Shown: positions 23,136-33,577, counted from the stretch's first letter. The stretch is 64,000 nt of DNA from UBA7396 sp047637875 (GCA_047637875.1 JBLJBH010000038.1:79700-143699); one strand, 5' to 3'. Notes: generated by a model from the letters alone, not told the origin. Translations and numbers: made by a program.

Positions 23136-23489
23136 TTAATTGTTTTCTTCGAACTTTCTTAATTCATCAATAACTTTATCTAAAAATTCATCTATGGTAT
23201 AATAAGTAGAAATATTTTTTTCATTTTTGTAAGAATTTTCTAAAATTAACTTTTTATTTATCTCAAATTTTCACATATGATAAACTTTCTTGTCATATTT
23301 TACTTCTGATATTCAATCAGCTCATAGTTTCTTTTTATTTCTTTGTCCTTTAATTATGAGTCTATAGTATCAAGACATCAATTCATAAGTTATGATAACA
23401 TCAAAATCAAAACTTTCGTCATAAATTGAGACTTTTCTCGTTTGAGAAGTTTTTGTTTCTTTTGTCTTAGTTTGTTGGATTTTTAACAT
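23136..23489 (-). CDS. Small soluble protein, 117 residues, unrecognised
   Basis: Starts MLKIQQTKTKETKTSQTRKV. Contains YDESFDFDVIITYELMSGYY and ends VIDELRKFEENN. No signal peptide or membrane helix, unlike its operon neighbours, so it is probably cytoplasmic. Second gene of the operon. Confidence 0.65.
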
Positions 23490-23511
23490 AATTTTATAGT
23501 TAGAAATTAAA

Positions 23512-24285
23512 TTATTTTATAATAAGCGTTTGAGTAATAAAAGTATTAATAGTTTTACTTAAATAAGAACTTCAATATTTATCATTAAATGCTTTTTTAT
23601 TACTGTTTATATAATTTACAATTTGAATGAGATTTTTTAAAGTATTATTATAATTATCACTACAAAAAGTCTCTCTGTTTTTTAAATATTTATCATATTT
23701 TTGTAAATTGTCTTTAAAAGCATTGAGAGTATCAATATTTTTAAATCAAGATTTAGAAAATTTTATTTCATTAAATTTTACTTGTACTGCAAAAATTTTT
23801 TTATCTATGATGAGTTTATCTGCATCAATTAAGTTTTCACAAGTTTTTTTATGAAAACTTAATATAGCGTCTCTATTTCAAATAATAATATTTTTATTAA
23901 ATGCACCTATATAAGTATTTTTTAATGTTTCCATACCTAAATTCAGACTTTTATTTTGTTTATTCAATAAATTATTAAAAATATCTCAAAAATCTTTATT
24001 AAAATCTTTATCTGTATAGTTAGAATTTGATTTATCTATAATATTTTCAAATAAATCTGCTAAAGCACTTTCTCATTGAGATACATTGTAGTCTATAAGA
24101 GTATTAACCTTTTCCTCTAATACACTTTGTAAAAACCCTCAAAAACTTTCAGATATCCCTTCTGAAATTCAACTTTTAACGGTATCTAAGAATAATGCTT
24201 TACCACCACTAGCATAGCTATTATTTAAAGTAAGAATATTAAAACATAAAACAGTAAGAATAAATAGTATTTTTTTCTTTCCCAT
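23512..24285 (-). CDS. Secreted helical protein, 257 residues, first operon gene
   Basis: Signal peptide MGKKKILFILTVLCFNILTL...YASG. The mature part is mostly helical with charged heptads (LADLFENIIDKSNSNYTDKD; FHKKTCENLIDADKLIIDKK). It has two cysteines that could pair and a C-terminus ending TFITQTLIIK. It follows structured RNA copy 2 and its terminator, with about 50 bp between terminator and start. No family recognised. Confidence 0.75.
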
Positions 24286-24332
24286 ATGTAAAAAATAATA
24301 AAATAAAATTTTTATTTTCCAAAAAATGCAAA

Positions 24333-24540
24333 TAAAAAAAGCGATTACTAGATAATCACTTCATAATTTTGTTCGATTTATTAACAAAAATGGAGTAATT
24401 ATCCTTTCTAGTCGCCAAACCGATAAATTATTCCAAAACTGTTGGAGTAAATTATACAAGGATAATTACTCCACATTATTGTTTTGGAATATAACAAAAA
24501 AAACTTATCGATTTGGCAAGACAAATAGTATCACTTTTTT
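24333..24540 (-). ncRNA. Structured pseudoknotted RNA with terminator, copy 2
   Basis: On the minus strand, in order: the long stem 24,504-24,517 pairs with 24,414-24,427 (GCCAAA...TTTGGC), extended by 24,481-24,489 with 24,431-24,439. The apical strand GGAGTAATTATCC (24,460-24,472) can pair locally with 24,444-24,450, or perfectly over 13 bp with 24,392-24,404 beyond the stem. A TTGTT/AACAA hairpin (24,369-24,387) and the terminator AAGTGATTA...TAATCGCTT plus seven T (24,334-24,361) follow. It leads the four-gene secreted-protein operon and is absent from the matching position in element B. Confidence 0.75.
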
Positions 24541-24559
24541 CAAAAAAATCAACAATTTT

Positions 24560-24822
24560 ACAAAAAAGTAATATTAATGTAATACTACATTTACGGTGAA
24601 TTGAGTATAAGTTCCAAAATAACCATTTATTTAACTTCTAAAATAGATATTAAAATTAATATGAAATTAGTGACTCATTTTATGTGTCCATTCAAATAAA
24701 TACTTAATTAGAAACTAAAAATTAAAAAATGTTCAAAAATATTCAACAAGGAACCGAAAGTGAAAGTTAATGTGTGTATATTTATATGTGACAGATATTT
24801 TATATTTTTAACTTTTTATATT
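24560..24822 (+). promoter_or_regulatory. Conserved non-coding leader/possible origin (A)
   Basis: Contains GTAATATTAATGTAATACTA (24,570-24,589). About 230 bp follow that are about 85% identical to 40,077-40,329 of element B yet carry different stops in each copy, so they are unlikely to be coding. They end at the start of the 72-residue gene. Probably promoter/operator sequence, and a candidate replication origin. Confidence 0.5.
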
Positions 24823-25041
24823 ATGGTAATAAATACTAATACTAGAGTTTCTGGGAGAACTATAACAAAAGAAGAGGTAAATAAAATACTGATTGATATC
24901 AGTAAATATTTTTACTTGTCTAATTTTAATATAACTTTAACTAATAAGATAAATTCAAATTGAAAAATAGTTGTATCTTACAAGGTTAACGGACTTAAAA
25001 ACTGAGAAAAAATCTCAATAAATGACAATTTTATAATTTAA
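24823..25041 (+). CDS. Conserved 72-residue element protein (copy A)
   Basis: MVINTNTRVSGRTITKEEV then ILIDISKYFYLSNFNITLTN, ending KVNGLKNGEKISINDNFII. The element B homologue is 72 residues and about 65% identical. Two glycines are swapped between GGN and TGA in the two copies (24,991 GGA vs 40,498 TGA; 25,003 TGA vs 40,510 GGG). Located immediately before the ribbon-helix-helix-like gene; probably a small regulator or partner. Longer upstream starts are rejected because B does not conserve them. Confidence 0.8.
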
Positions 25042-25051
25042 TTTTATAACT

Positions 25052-25234
25052 ATGATAATTCCTGGAAAAAAGAAAAAAATCAGTCTAAATATAGACTGAA
25101 ATGTGCTAATAAAATTAGATGAAGAAATCAAAAAATATTTTAAGGATGAATATAATCGTTTACAGAGAAGTAAAATGATTGAATATATTTTGATTAAGTT
25201 TCTTGATAGAATGCAACAAAAAAACAAACCTTAG
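25052..25234 (+). CDS. Ribbon-helix-helix-like DNA-binding protein (copy A)
   Basis: 60 residues: basic start IIPGKKKKISLNIDGNVLIK, then helices LDEEIKKYFKDEYNRLQRSK and MIEYILIKFLDRMQ. The beta strand plus two helices, and the phrase RSKMIEYIL, resemble CopG/Arc repressors. It probably binds the palindromic GTAATATT sites and controls copy number or excision. Ten bases after the 72-residue gene; near-identical in element B. Confidence 0.7.
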
Positions 25235-25258
25235 ATTTTTCTAAGGTTTGTTTTTTTA
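25223..25258 (+). terminator. Terminator of the small regulatory operon (A)
   Basis: AACAAACCTTAG/CTAAGGTTTGTT plus T-run. It overlaps the stop codon of the ribbon-helix-helix gene; the same arrangement occurs at 40,731-40,765. Confidence 0.8.
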
Positions 25259-25348
25259 TGATTTTTTTATTTGAAAGTTCATAAAAAACTTTTGTATTTT
25301 TAATAATTTTATGGTAAAATTTACTAAATTAAATATAAAAAATCAAAT

Positions 25349-25873
25349 ATGGCACATACAATAAAATGACCTGAAGTAAAAAAATCTTGTGAAAAACCAA
25401 AAATTAAGCCCGAAATAGCTGATACTTTTAATTGGGCAAAAGAAGAAAGACAAAAGTTAAAAGAAAATGTTTTAATAAGTAATTTAAGAAAAAAATTAAT
25501 AGAAAAATATACAGAGCAAAAATGTTTTTTTGAAACTGCTATTATTAAAGTTATGCAGTTATGAAATGACTTTGATAATCACAATGAAATGCTATGACTT
25601 ACAAAATCAAATATTTTTATATTATTTTGAACTGATGGTAAAATATTATCATATTTAGACAATAATTGAAATACATTATTTGATATTTCTTCATTTAACT
25701 TTGATGATGATTTTGCTAATTTATTTTGAAAAAAGAAATTAAATAAATATATTAGAAAAAATGAAAAATGATTTTTAGAATATTATTATGATTGAGAAAT
25801 TTTTCCTCAGTGAAGTCCTGAATTTAACTCAATTATTGCAAATTTTCATATATATAAAAAACTTATTAAATAA
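25349..25873 (+). CDS. Hypothetical 174-residue soluble protein
   Basis: MAHTIKGPEVKKSCEKPKIK; later NWAKEERQKLKENVLISNLRKK, FGTDGKILSYLDNNGNTLFD and YYYDGEIFPQGSPEFNS. It has alternating charged helices and aromatic strands with no signal peptide. Eleven in-frame TGA. It is cargo of element A only and convergent with the 660-residue gene one base away. Unknown function. Confidence 0.7.
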
Positions 25874-25874
25874 A

Positions 25875-27857
25875 TCAAGGTAAGTATTTTTTAAAAATTT
25901 CTTTTGCTAATAAATTATATTTGTTATTATTTTCTCTTATATTTTTATAAGTTATTTGTTTTTCTAAATCTCTTGTGTTTCTATCATTTATATAGTTAAA
26001 CACAGGTAAAACCTCCTTATCCATAACCTTCTCAACTTCCATTAATTTTTCTCTAACCAGCACTAAATTATATCTTGCTTCTCATTTAGTCTTTTCAATT
26101 AATGAGTCAATATCATCAGTATCAAATTTATCATTTCATCCTTTTAAAATAGTCTCTTTATAGGCATTCATCGCATTTCTTGTTGTAAGAGCCTCATTGG
26201 TTCTTCCAATAATACTATCTCCAAATATTTGAGCTAATTTTAAAGAATTATTAGTAATAGCTAAAGCTTCACGAGAGGCTTTTAATTGTTTTGCATTTGT
26301 TCAAATAGATGATACCAAAGTATTACTACTATCAATTCCATCTCTTGTTTTTACTCATCATTCTAAAGCTTTTTTTCCTCATCTGACAACACCTTCAGAA
26401 CTTATTAATGTTTTGTTAAATTTATTACTTGCATAAGTTTCAATTTTTGCAAGATTTTTAGACAAAAAAGTATCAATTCATTTAAACATATTTTCAGGAA
26501 TTTTTCCACTTGCTTTTAGTCATTGAATAATAGTATTAGGCATAGCTAAAGCTCATAATTTTGAGGGATAATATTTAAAACATAAAATAACAGCAACTAT
26601 ATAAGATAAGACATATACTCAATCACTTATTTTTGAAAAATTTTTAACTAATTCATTGTATAATTCACCTCAATTAGCCATTATTTCTTTAGATAACTGA
26701 ACTACATTCTGAACCATTGTATCAGGAGTCAGTACTATATCAACACTAGATTGAGCATAATCAAGAAATCAATCAATAGCTCCAGCTCATATAGCAAGAG
26801 GAAGAGAAGCAGTATCAATAGTAGCTTCATTTATAGATTTATTATATTCTTTAGGAATAATTCAAGCATTGTTAAAAAACTGTAAAACTTCATTAAATTT
26901 TCCAGTTTCAATACTTCTTCTGAGAATTGCTTCATATTCGCTATCATCATCTCAGAATTTATACAGTTTATCTGAACTTACATCTTTTATAAGAGAAATA
27001 AGCACTTTTATCCCATCACTTATTCAGCTTCTTAAAACATTAAACGAGTATAAAATAACTTTTCATATTTCCTCAATACTTAAAGGTCTTGTTTCAGATT
27101 TTTCTAAAATATTTAAAAGGTTACTAAGTCTTTCTCAGAATGTAAGAATAAAATCATTATTTCCATTTAAACTGATACCAGTTCTTAAATCCATTAAATA
27201 ATTTCTAAGATTTCCATTATTTGTTTTCGATATAAGTAAATCGAGTCTTTTTGAAATTCATTCAATGCTACCTTTTTCTAAACTTTCAACTTTTGATTGT
27301 AATTCATCTCTAGAAATTTCTTTTACTCTGAGTATTTCAGAAGTGTCACCATTTATTTTTGCAACTCTTGTAGGATTTGATAGGTAATATTTTCAGTCTA
27401 GTTCATAAAAAGTTTGAGTATCAGGATTATTTTTTAGAAGTGAAGAGATATCATTTAAAGTTTTTTGTTCTTGTTCATAATCTTTTACGAATTTTTCTAA
27501 TTCTTTTCTTAGCACTTTTTCAGCATAAACTATATCATCCTGTCATTTTTCATTTTGAACGAAATATCAATTACCTAATAATAATGGTTTTTGAACTATA
27601 TCTTGATTATCTTTATAGTATTGTCAGTTAAATTTAACGAAGTATTGAGTATCTGGATTTTCACTGAGTAATGATTTGGCACTTAGATACATTTCATCTT
27701 TAGTTTTTATTTTATTTTCAACTGCTTTAAGTCTTTCTTTGTATAATCTTTGAGATTTTGAAAAATCCTCTTGCTGTTCGGTCGTAAGAGGAGTATTTTT
27801 TTGTTTTTCTGGAGATGATGAAATATTAAGAGGCTTAAAATTACTAATTGACTCCAT
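25875..27857 (-). CDS. Large 660-residue membrane-associated protein, unrecognised
   Basis: The N-terminus is soluble and coiled-coil rich (LTTEQQEDFSKSQRLYKERL). Two similar 60-residue units each contain LLSENPDTQYFVKFNGQYYK or LLKNNPDTQTFYELDGKYYL. The centre has hydrophobic stretches (ASLPLAIGAGAIDGFLDYA; GVYVLSYIVAVILCFKYYP). The C-terminus is helical and basic. Layout resembles the 836-residue protein at 53 kb, which also has a soluble Gln/Glu-rich N-terminus and Gly/Ala-rich central helices. It could be a secreted or membrane-inserting effector (inference). Confidence 0.7.
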
Positions 27858-27960
27858 TTTATTTAGATATTAAAATATTTTATCTTATATATTCTAGCAT
27901 TTAAAACGATTAAAAGCAATTTTTTTATATTAAAAATATTTTTTTGAAATTTAAAATTAT

Positions 27961-28212
27961 ATGACTATAATTGACAAAATTTTTAATTTTTTAAATAAAA
28001 AAGAAATGACTAATCAATGAAAAAAATATAATAAAGAAGAAACAAGAGAAGTAATTATAGAAACAATAAAAATTTCAGAAAAAGAACAAAAACAAATAAT
28101 GGAAAAATTAACAAATTTTATCAAAAAAAGAGCAGGAATGAATTTTATATTTATTGTTATTTTTATCATAATAATGCTTTTAATAGGATTTTTAATTTCT
28201 TATTTCAAATAA
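27961..28212 (+). CDS. One-helix membrane protein upstream of recombinase A
   Basis: 83 residues: a charged cytoplasmic part, then FIKKRAGMNFIFIVIFIIIM and LLIGFLISYFK, a single C-terminal membrane helix. It ends three bases before the recombinase start. Close relatives occupy the same place before recombinase B (43,587) and, more distantly, recombinase C (31,571). The constant pairing suggests it regulates or localises recombination, or is a tail-anchored accessory factor. Confidence 0.8.
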
Positions 28213-28215
28213 AAT

Positions 28216-30123
28216 ATGGAATATAAAAAAAGAAGGACAGCGCTTTATTTGCGTGTTTCTACCTCAGAACAGAAGAAACATTGATACTCATTAATAAGTC
28301 AAAGGGAAAGTTTAACTAAACATATGTTATCAGTTGAAGAATATTGATTTTACTATGATGAAGCATCTATATATGTGGATGCTTGATTAAGTTGATGATT
28401 AAATGAAGACCATAGACCGTGATTATCAAGAATGATGGATGATATACAAATGTGAAAAATACAAGCAATTCTAGTGTGGAAAATAGATAGGATAGCAAGA
28501 AGTACAATAATATTATTAGACTTAGTTGAAAAATTTAAACAATATTGAGTAGAGTTTATCTCAAAAACTGAACAAATTGATACATCATCACCTAATTGAA
28601 TATTCTTTTTGACTATACTTTGAGCATTTGCTGAGATGGAAAGAAAGCTTTTATCCGAAAAATCAAGAGAATGAAAAGATAAAGCAACAGGTGAAAATAA
28701 ATGGGTGTATGGAAGTCCACCATTTGGATATATAAAAAATAGAAAAACGAAAGAATTAGAAGTTGATAATGATAAAAGAAAATTTATTGAAAGAGTTTTT
28801 GAATTATATACTACATCAGATAAGAGTATTAATGATATAGTTCCAATATTAGAATTTGAATGATATTGAAAGTTTTTTAATTCTATAAGAAGAAAAGTTG
28901 AGAAACAAGGTAAAATAGACTCTAAAACTATATCAGATATACTAAATAATAAAGCTTATATTAATGATTATTATGTTCAAAGAACTGATAACAAAAAAGA
29001 CTTAAAAATTAACAAAATTATAACTGTAAAAAAAGAAAAAGCAGATTGGAAAAAATATGAACTGCCTAGAATAATTGATGAGAATATTTTTAACCAAGCA
29101 CAAGAAAAATTAAAAGTTAGTAAAGCAAGAAATAATAATAAATGAAAATGAACCCTAAATCACTTATTCAAATGACTACTATTATGTTGAGAATGCTGAA
29201 GTAAATATCAAACTTATAGAAAGAAAAAAGGGGGAGTTTATCATAATTATTGTTTTTGTTCAAAGAAGTCAGAACTAAAATTTTGAGAAAATAGATGTAA
29301 TAATTCACAAGTGAGTGAAGAATATTTAAAAAATTTAGTTTTCACTGAAATCAATAAAATAGTAAAAAATCCAAAAAATTATATAGATAAATTAATTAAG
29401 GAAGATAATAATCATTTTTTCATAGCAAAATTAAAAGAAGAAATACAATCATTAAATACAAATAAAGAAAATTTAGTAAAACAACTAAACAATATCTTAA
29501 AAATGCTGTATAGTGAGAATAATGATAATACTTTTAAGATATTATCTGCGGATAAAACTGATTATGAAGAAAAAATTAAAAATGTTGATGAGTATATAAA
29601 AGAAAAAACAAAAGAACTAAACACTCTTGTTGAGAATGAAAATAATAAAAAAGAATTAATAGAATTTTATGAAAAATTAAAAAACATAGATATTTATAGT
29701 TTTACTATTGAAGAACAACACGAACTACTTAATATTTTAATTTCTTCTATCACTATTTATAAAGATAATAAAATCAAATTATGATTAAAGTTATTTAACT
29801 GAAATGATAATGATGATATTTGATGATGAGATGATGATGGTGATGACTGAAAAGATAATGATGATAATACTGATTTATCTGATACTAAAGACAACTACTC
29901 CACTAAAAAAGGTTTTAATAATTTGGTTAATGCTGTTATGCAATCCACCATTTTTGAAAGAGCAGTCAGTGAAAATTTATTTTCACTGATTTTTTTGTGT
30001 TTAAAATTTTTGTTATCACTCATAGCAAACTTAAAATACACATCAACTTTATTTTCATTTATTACAATTTTTTTAATAATTTTGTGTAATAATAAAATTT
30101 GATTTTCTCTAGTAAGTTTATAA
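28216..30123 (+). CDS. Large serine recombinase/integrase of element A
   Basis: A 635-residue integrase. Catalytic domain MEYKKRRTALYLRVSTSEQK with nucleophile Ser15, VWKIDRIARSTIILLD and FAEMERKLLSEKSREG. Then the recombinase domain (WVYGSPPFGYIKN), zinc ribbon (LCGECGSKYQ...CFCSKKSE...NRC) and a coiled coil (KEEIQSLNTNKENLVKQLN). The reading frame crosses the right attachment core inside codons for MQSTI, at about residue 577. It then continues about 58 codons in flanking DNA, whereas its element B twin stops four codons after the core. The last segment is therefore set by the insertion site. Confidence 0.9.
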
Positions 30124-31583
30124 ATATCGTTTTCGTGAAGTGTGTTTATAAAATTTAAAATATCTTGTTTATTTTCTTCTAAAAAGTTTTCTTCTTCAAT
30201 AAGTTCTTTTAATTCAATATTTCTAGCTTCTAAATTTTTAATTTTTTCTCTATATCAATCTATTTTATTTTGAATTATAGCTTTTAAATTTATATTTTCT
30301 TCATCTATTAAGTTTTCAAATAATTCATCAATTTTAGAGTAGTTTTTTGATAAAATTTTATCATTTTCAATAATCTCATCTTTGTATTTTTGAGAATTGT
30401 TTGAGTTATTTTTTGAGTTTATATATTCTTCAATTACATTATTTGGATTTTTTAGAATTTTGTTTATTACTCAATAAATATTTTCTATAAGTTCGGACTC
30501 TCTTATCTGAGAATTATTACAATTATTATCAAATCTATAAGCATTTGATTTTCAACATCTATAATAAGGCTTTAAAATTCAATCTTTATCGGCTTTTCCT
30601 TTATCTCCTTTATAATTACTATTACAACATCCACACTTTAAAAGACCAGCAAAAATATGGTTTATTACTGGTTTGTTATTGTTATTGAATTTATATTTAT
30701 TTGTTTCTAGTTTTTCTTGTGCTTTTTGAAAAATTTCGGGGTCTATAATAGTTTCAACTTCTAAAACTTTCCATTCATTTTTATCTTTTTCGATTGTTTT
30801 TTGTTTTTTTACTTTTTTTCAAGTTGTTTCACTTTCTTCAAGAAAATCTATTATTTGAGTTTTATTCAAATGATAGATTCAAATATAAGCTTGATTTGAA
30901 ATAATTCTTGAAACTTTTGTCGCTTCCCAGTTTCAAATATTTTTAGCAGTTAGAATATTTGAAATTTTTCATAAACTTTTATTTTGGTTTACATACATAT
31001 CAAAAATATCTTTTACTATTTTTGCTTCTTCTTCGTTTATTTCAAGTTTTCTTGTTTTTGGATTTTTAGTAAATCAAAAAGAAGGTTTTCATCACATAGA
31101 AAAAAATCATTTATTCACTCATTCTATTTTTCAAAGTGCCGTTTTTTCTGCAATAAGCTTTCTTTCCATTTCAGCTAAAGCACCTATAACAGTAATGAAA
31201 AAACTTCAAGTAGGAGTTTTAATATCAACATTTTCATCAGTAGAGATAAAATTTACATTATGTAGTTTAAAAAACTCAATAAGCTCCAATAAAATTAAAG
31301 TTTTTCTGGCTATTCTATCTAAACGCCATACTACGAGTACGTCAACTTTACCAGACTGAATATCTTCTTTCAATTTCTTCAATCAAGGTCTTTCATCTTC
31401 ATCTTTACTTCAAGAAATTCAAAGGTCTTTATAAACAAGGTTTTCATCAAAAACAAAACCTTTATCGCTATAATATTCAATATATTTCTTTATCTTTGTC
31501 AATTGCAAATCCTTTCAGAATCACGAATTTAGCTGTTCTAATGTACTTATTCTTATATAACAAGCCACTTTTATTTTGTCCAT
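29895..31583 (-). CDS. Large serine recombinase C
   Basis: A 562-residue protein. MDKIKVACYIRISTLEQ (Ser13), VWRLDRIARKTLILLELIEF, ALAEMERKLIAEKTALG, recombinase domain (FFSMGGKPSFGFTKNPKT), zinc ribbon (LKCGCCNSNYKGDKG...CNNSQ), coiled coil. The natural C-terminus is probably near VYFKFAMSDNKNF. The frame runs on antisense through element A's right half-site to a TAG, a convergent overlap of about 230 bp with recombinase A. This gene marks the start of another accessory block to its right. Confidence 0.9.
29912..29952 (+). promoter_or_regulatory. Right attachment half-site of element A
   Basis: TTTGGTTAATGCT (29,923-29,935), then GTTATGCAATCC and the core ACCATT (29,947-29,952). The arm is inverted relative to AGCGTTAACCAAA at the left end. 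The whole half-site is coding sequence of the recombinase. Confidence 0.8.
29969..30000 (+). terminator. Terminator displaced from tRNA-Lys
   Basis: CAGTGAAAAT/ATTTTCACTG followed by a T-run, 16 bp past the ACCATT core. With element A removed it would sit directly behind tRNA-Lys, which fits a tRNA terminator. Confidence 0.6.
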
Positions 31584-31810
31584 ATAAAATTGATTATTCA
31601 AAAATAATTTAGTAAAAGTAAAATAACTATAACTATAATACATATAGGTATAATCAAAATAGATATAGAATGTCATTTTTTAACTTTTCAATCTTTTGGA
31701 AATAACAAAGCTAATAACATAGTAAATTCTTTTTTGAAATTGAAAGTTGTGTTTTCATCATCTTGCGAAAAGTGATATTCAAACTCTCTTTTTTTGTATG
31801 GTTTAGGCAT
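31571..31810 (-). CDS. One-helix membrane protein upstream of recombinase C
   Basis: 79 residues: MPKPYKKREFEYHFSQDDEN, then VKKGHSISILIIPICIIVIV and a further hydrophobic stretch ending YFGIINFIWTK. It has a single C-terminal membrane helix, as in the genes before recombinases A and B, and overlaps the recombinase C start codon by 13 bases, implying translational coupling. Confidence 0.7.
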
Positions 31811-31883
31811 AATTTAAAAATATTATGTTGATAATATACAACTTATTATATTTAAATTTTTTAAAAAGAAATAGTTTTATTTT

Positions 31884-31922
31884 AAAAAAGTTTTCAATAT
31901 AGAAATTGAAAACTTTTTTTGT
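31884..31922 (-). terminator. Terminator of the 31,936-34,483 operon
   Basis: AAAAAGTTTTCAAT/ATTGAAAACTTTTT with a T-run on the minus strand. Confidence 0.75.
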
Positions 31923-31935
31923 TTTTGAGTAATAG

Positions 31936-33549
31936 TTATTTTAAATCAATATATTTTAAAACTTGAAGTTCTGGATCTACTTTTGATGAATCAAAAGCTA
32001 CTTTTCAATCTTCAATATAATATCAAAGTTTTCAATAATAAAGTCAGATAATTACAGTTTCTGTTTTTGCATCAGAAAAAGTGCTTTGTGTTAAATTATT
32101 AGCTTTTTCAAATTCTTTTTTATCAAGTAATTTTCAATCTTTAAAGTATCAAAGATATTGATTATAGAGCATAACTTCTACTTGATATATAGTTTTTCAA
32201 CTTAAATTTCACAATCATAAATCACTTAAATTTTTTGAGTATTTTTTAGTTCAATAAAAATAATCTGCAGTTATAATTTCATCATTAATTCATTTTTTTG
32301 CTCAATCTTTCAAATATTCATAAAGTCATATTATATTTCATATAGTATCATTAGAAACTATATTATAATCTTGCCTTTTCATCTTTGCAAGTTGAGTATC
32401 AATTTTATCTATTTGATTTTGAAGTTTTTTAATAATTTCTAGACTTGTTAAATTAAAATCTTTTTTATCTGATAAATGTAAATTTAAATTATATAACATT
32501 AAATTTACAACACTTAAAGTTTTTTTATCAATTTTAGTATTATCTTTTAATTTTAATAATTTTAAATATAAATTTTCTGTTTTTTCTCTATTTAACTTTG
32601 AAATTGTATTATTTATTTGAGTTATTAGTTTATTTCATCATTTTATTTTTTTTACTTCATCAGCATAAAAAGAAATATAAGCATTTATAACTTTTTTATA
32701 TGTATCTTCTATATTTCAATCCAATAAAATTAATCATAATCAGCTTGTTATTTTCATATTTATATTACTATATTCTATAAATATTTGTTTTCAATCTTGA
32801 GAAATAGAATAGTCGTTAAAATAGTTTTCTCATTTAAATATAATATTATCTATAACTAAATATTCCGCATAACTATCACAGCTTCAAGCTCAATGAATAA
32901 AGTCCCAACATCATTTTTGTCAATTATATTTTTTTATTTTATAAATAAGTTTATTTGAGTTAGGAATATAATTAAAATCAAATATTTCCCGTTCTTCAGA
33001 TTCTTCTAGTTTAACTCAATCTTTTACAAAGTAATATAATTTTTTTCAAGATATATTTTCAGTAAAATATAATGTGAGACTACTTTTATCATCATTATAG
33101 AAACTATATTCAAGCTTCATTTGATTTCCATTTGAATTTTCTCAAATAATTTCTAAATCTATTTCCTTAGGTGTAAAAATAGTATATAAACTTCAATCAT
33201 TATTATATATTTTAAATTCTTCATTAACTTTTAATAAATTATCTAATTTATTAGCTAATAATAATTCAGGCTTTTTAGGTTTATAAGCATAAAATATTGT
33301 TTTATCTTCAGCTTTTATAAAGTTTCATTTATCAATATTATAATAGAAATTTTCGTTTTTAATTGAAGTCTTAAAAATTGCATCATATCAAGTTTTATAA
33401 TCAAATCATCAATCAACAGATTCTCAAAAATCAATATAAGAAATTCAACTAAAACTTTTAATACTCATATTTTCAGATGTATAGCTTCAAAAAGCATTAA
33501 GATTATTAAAAATAAATAAAGAAATAAAAATTAAAAATATTTTTTTCAT
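31936..33549 (-). CDS. Large secreted protein, 537 residues, unrecognised
   Basis: Signal peptide MKKIFLIFISLFIFNNLNAF. The N-terminal 280 residues are Tyr/Asp/Asn strand-rich (YDAIFKTSIKNENFYYNIDK, FIHGAGSCDSYAEYLVIDN). A helical Lys-rich part follows (KLNREKTENLYLKLLKLKDN; KKLQNQIDKIDTQLAKMKRQ). The end repeats a SGKTIYQVE...YFKDGKLLDKKEFEKANNLT-type motif. It is second in a two-gene operon behind structured RNA copy 3. Surface or periplasm-like location inferred from the signal peptide. Confidence 0.75.
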
Positions 33550-33577
33550 AAGGTGTAAAAATTAAAAATTAAATTAT

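Larger units (their letters stand above)
17494..29952. mobile_element. Integrative element A (tRNA-Lys site, serine recombinase)
   Basis: A 12.46-kb element flanked by direct repeats of ACCATT. Its backbone matches element B gene for gene: a 152-residue protein, a primase-type replication protein, AT palindromes, two small DNA-binding-type proteins, and at the other end a one-helix protein plus large serine recombinase. Cargo unique to A: a four-gene operon of secreted/membrane proteins behind a structured RNA (20,244-24,540), a 174-residue protein and a 660-residue membrane protein. The replication gene suggests it can exist as a plasmid when excised. Confidence 0.85.
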
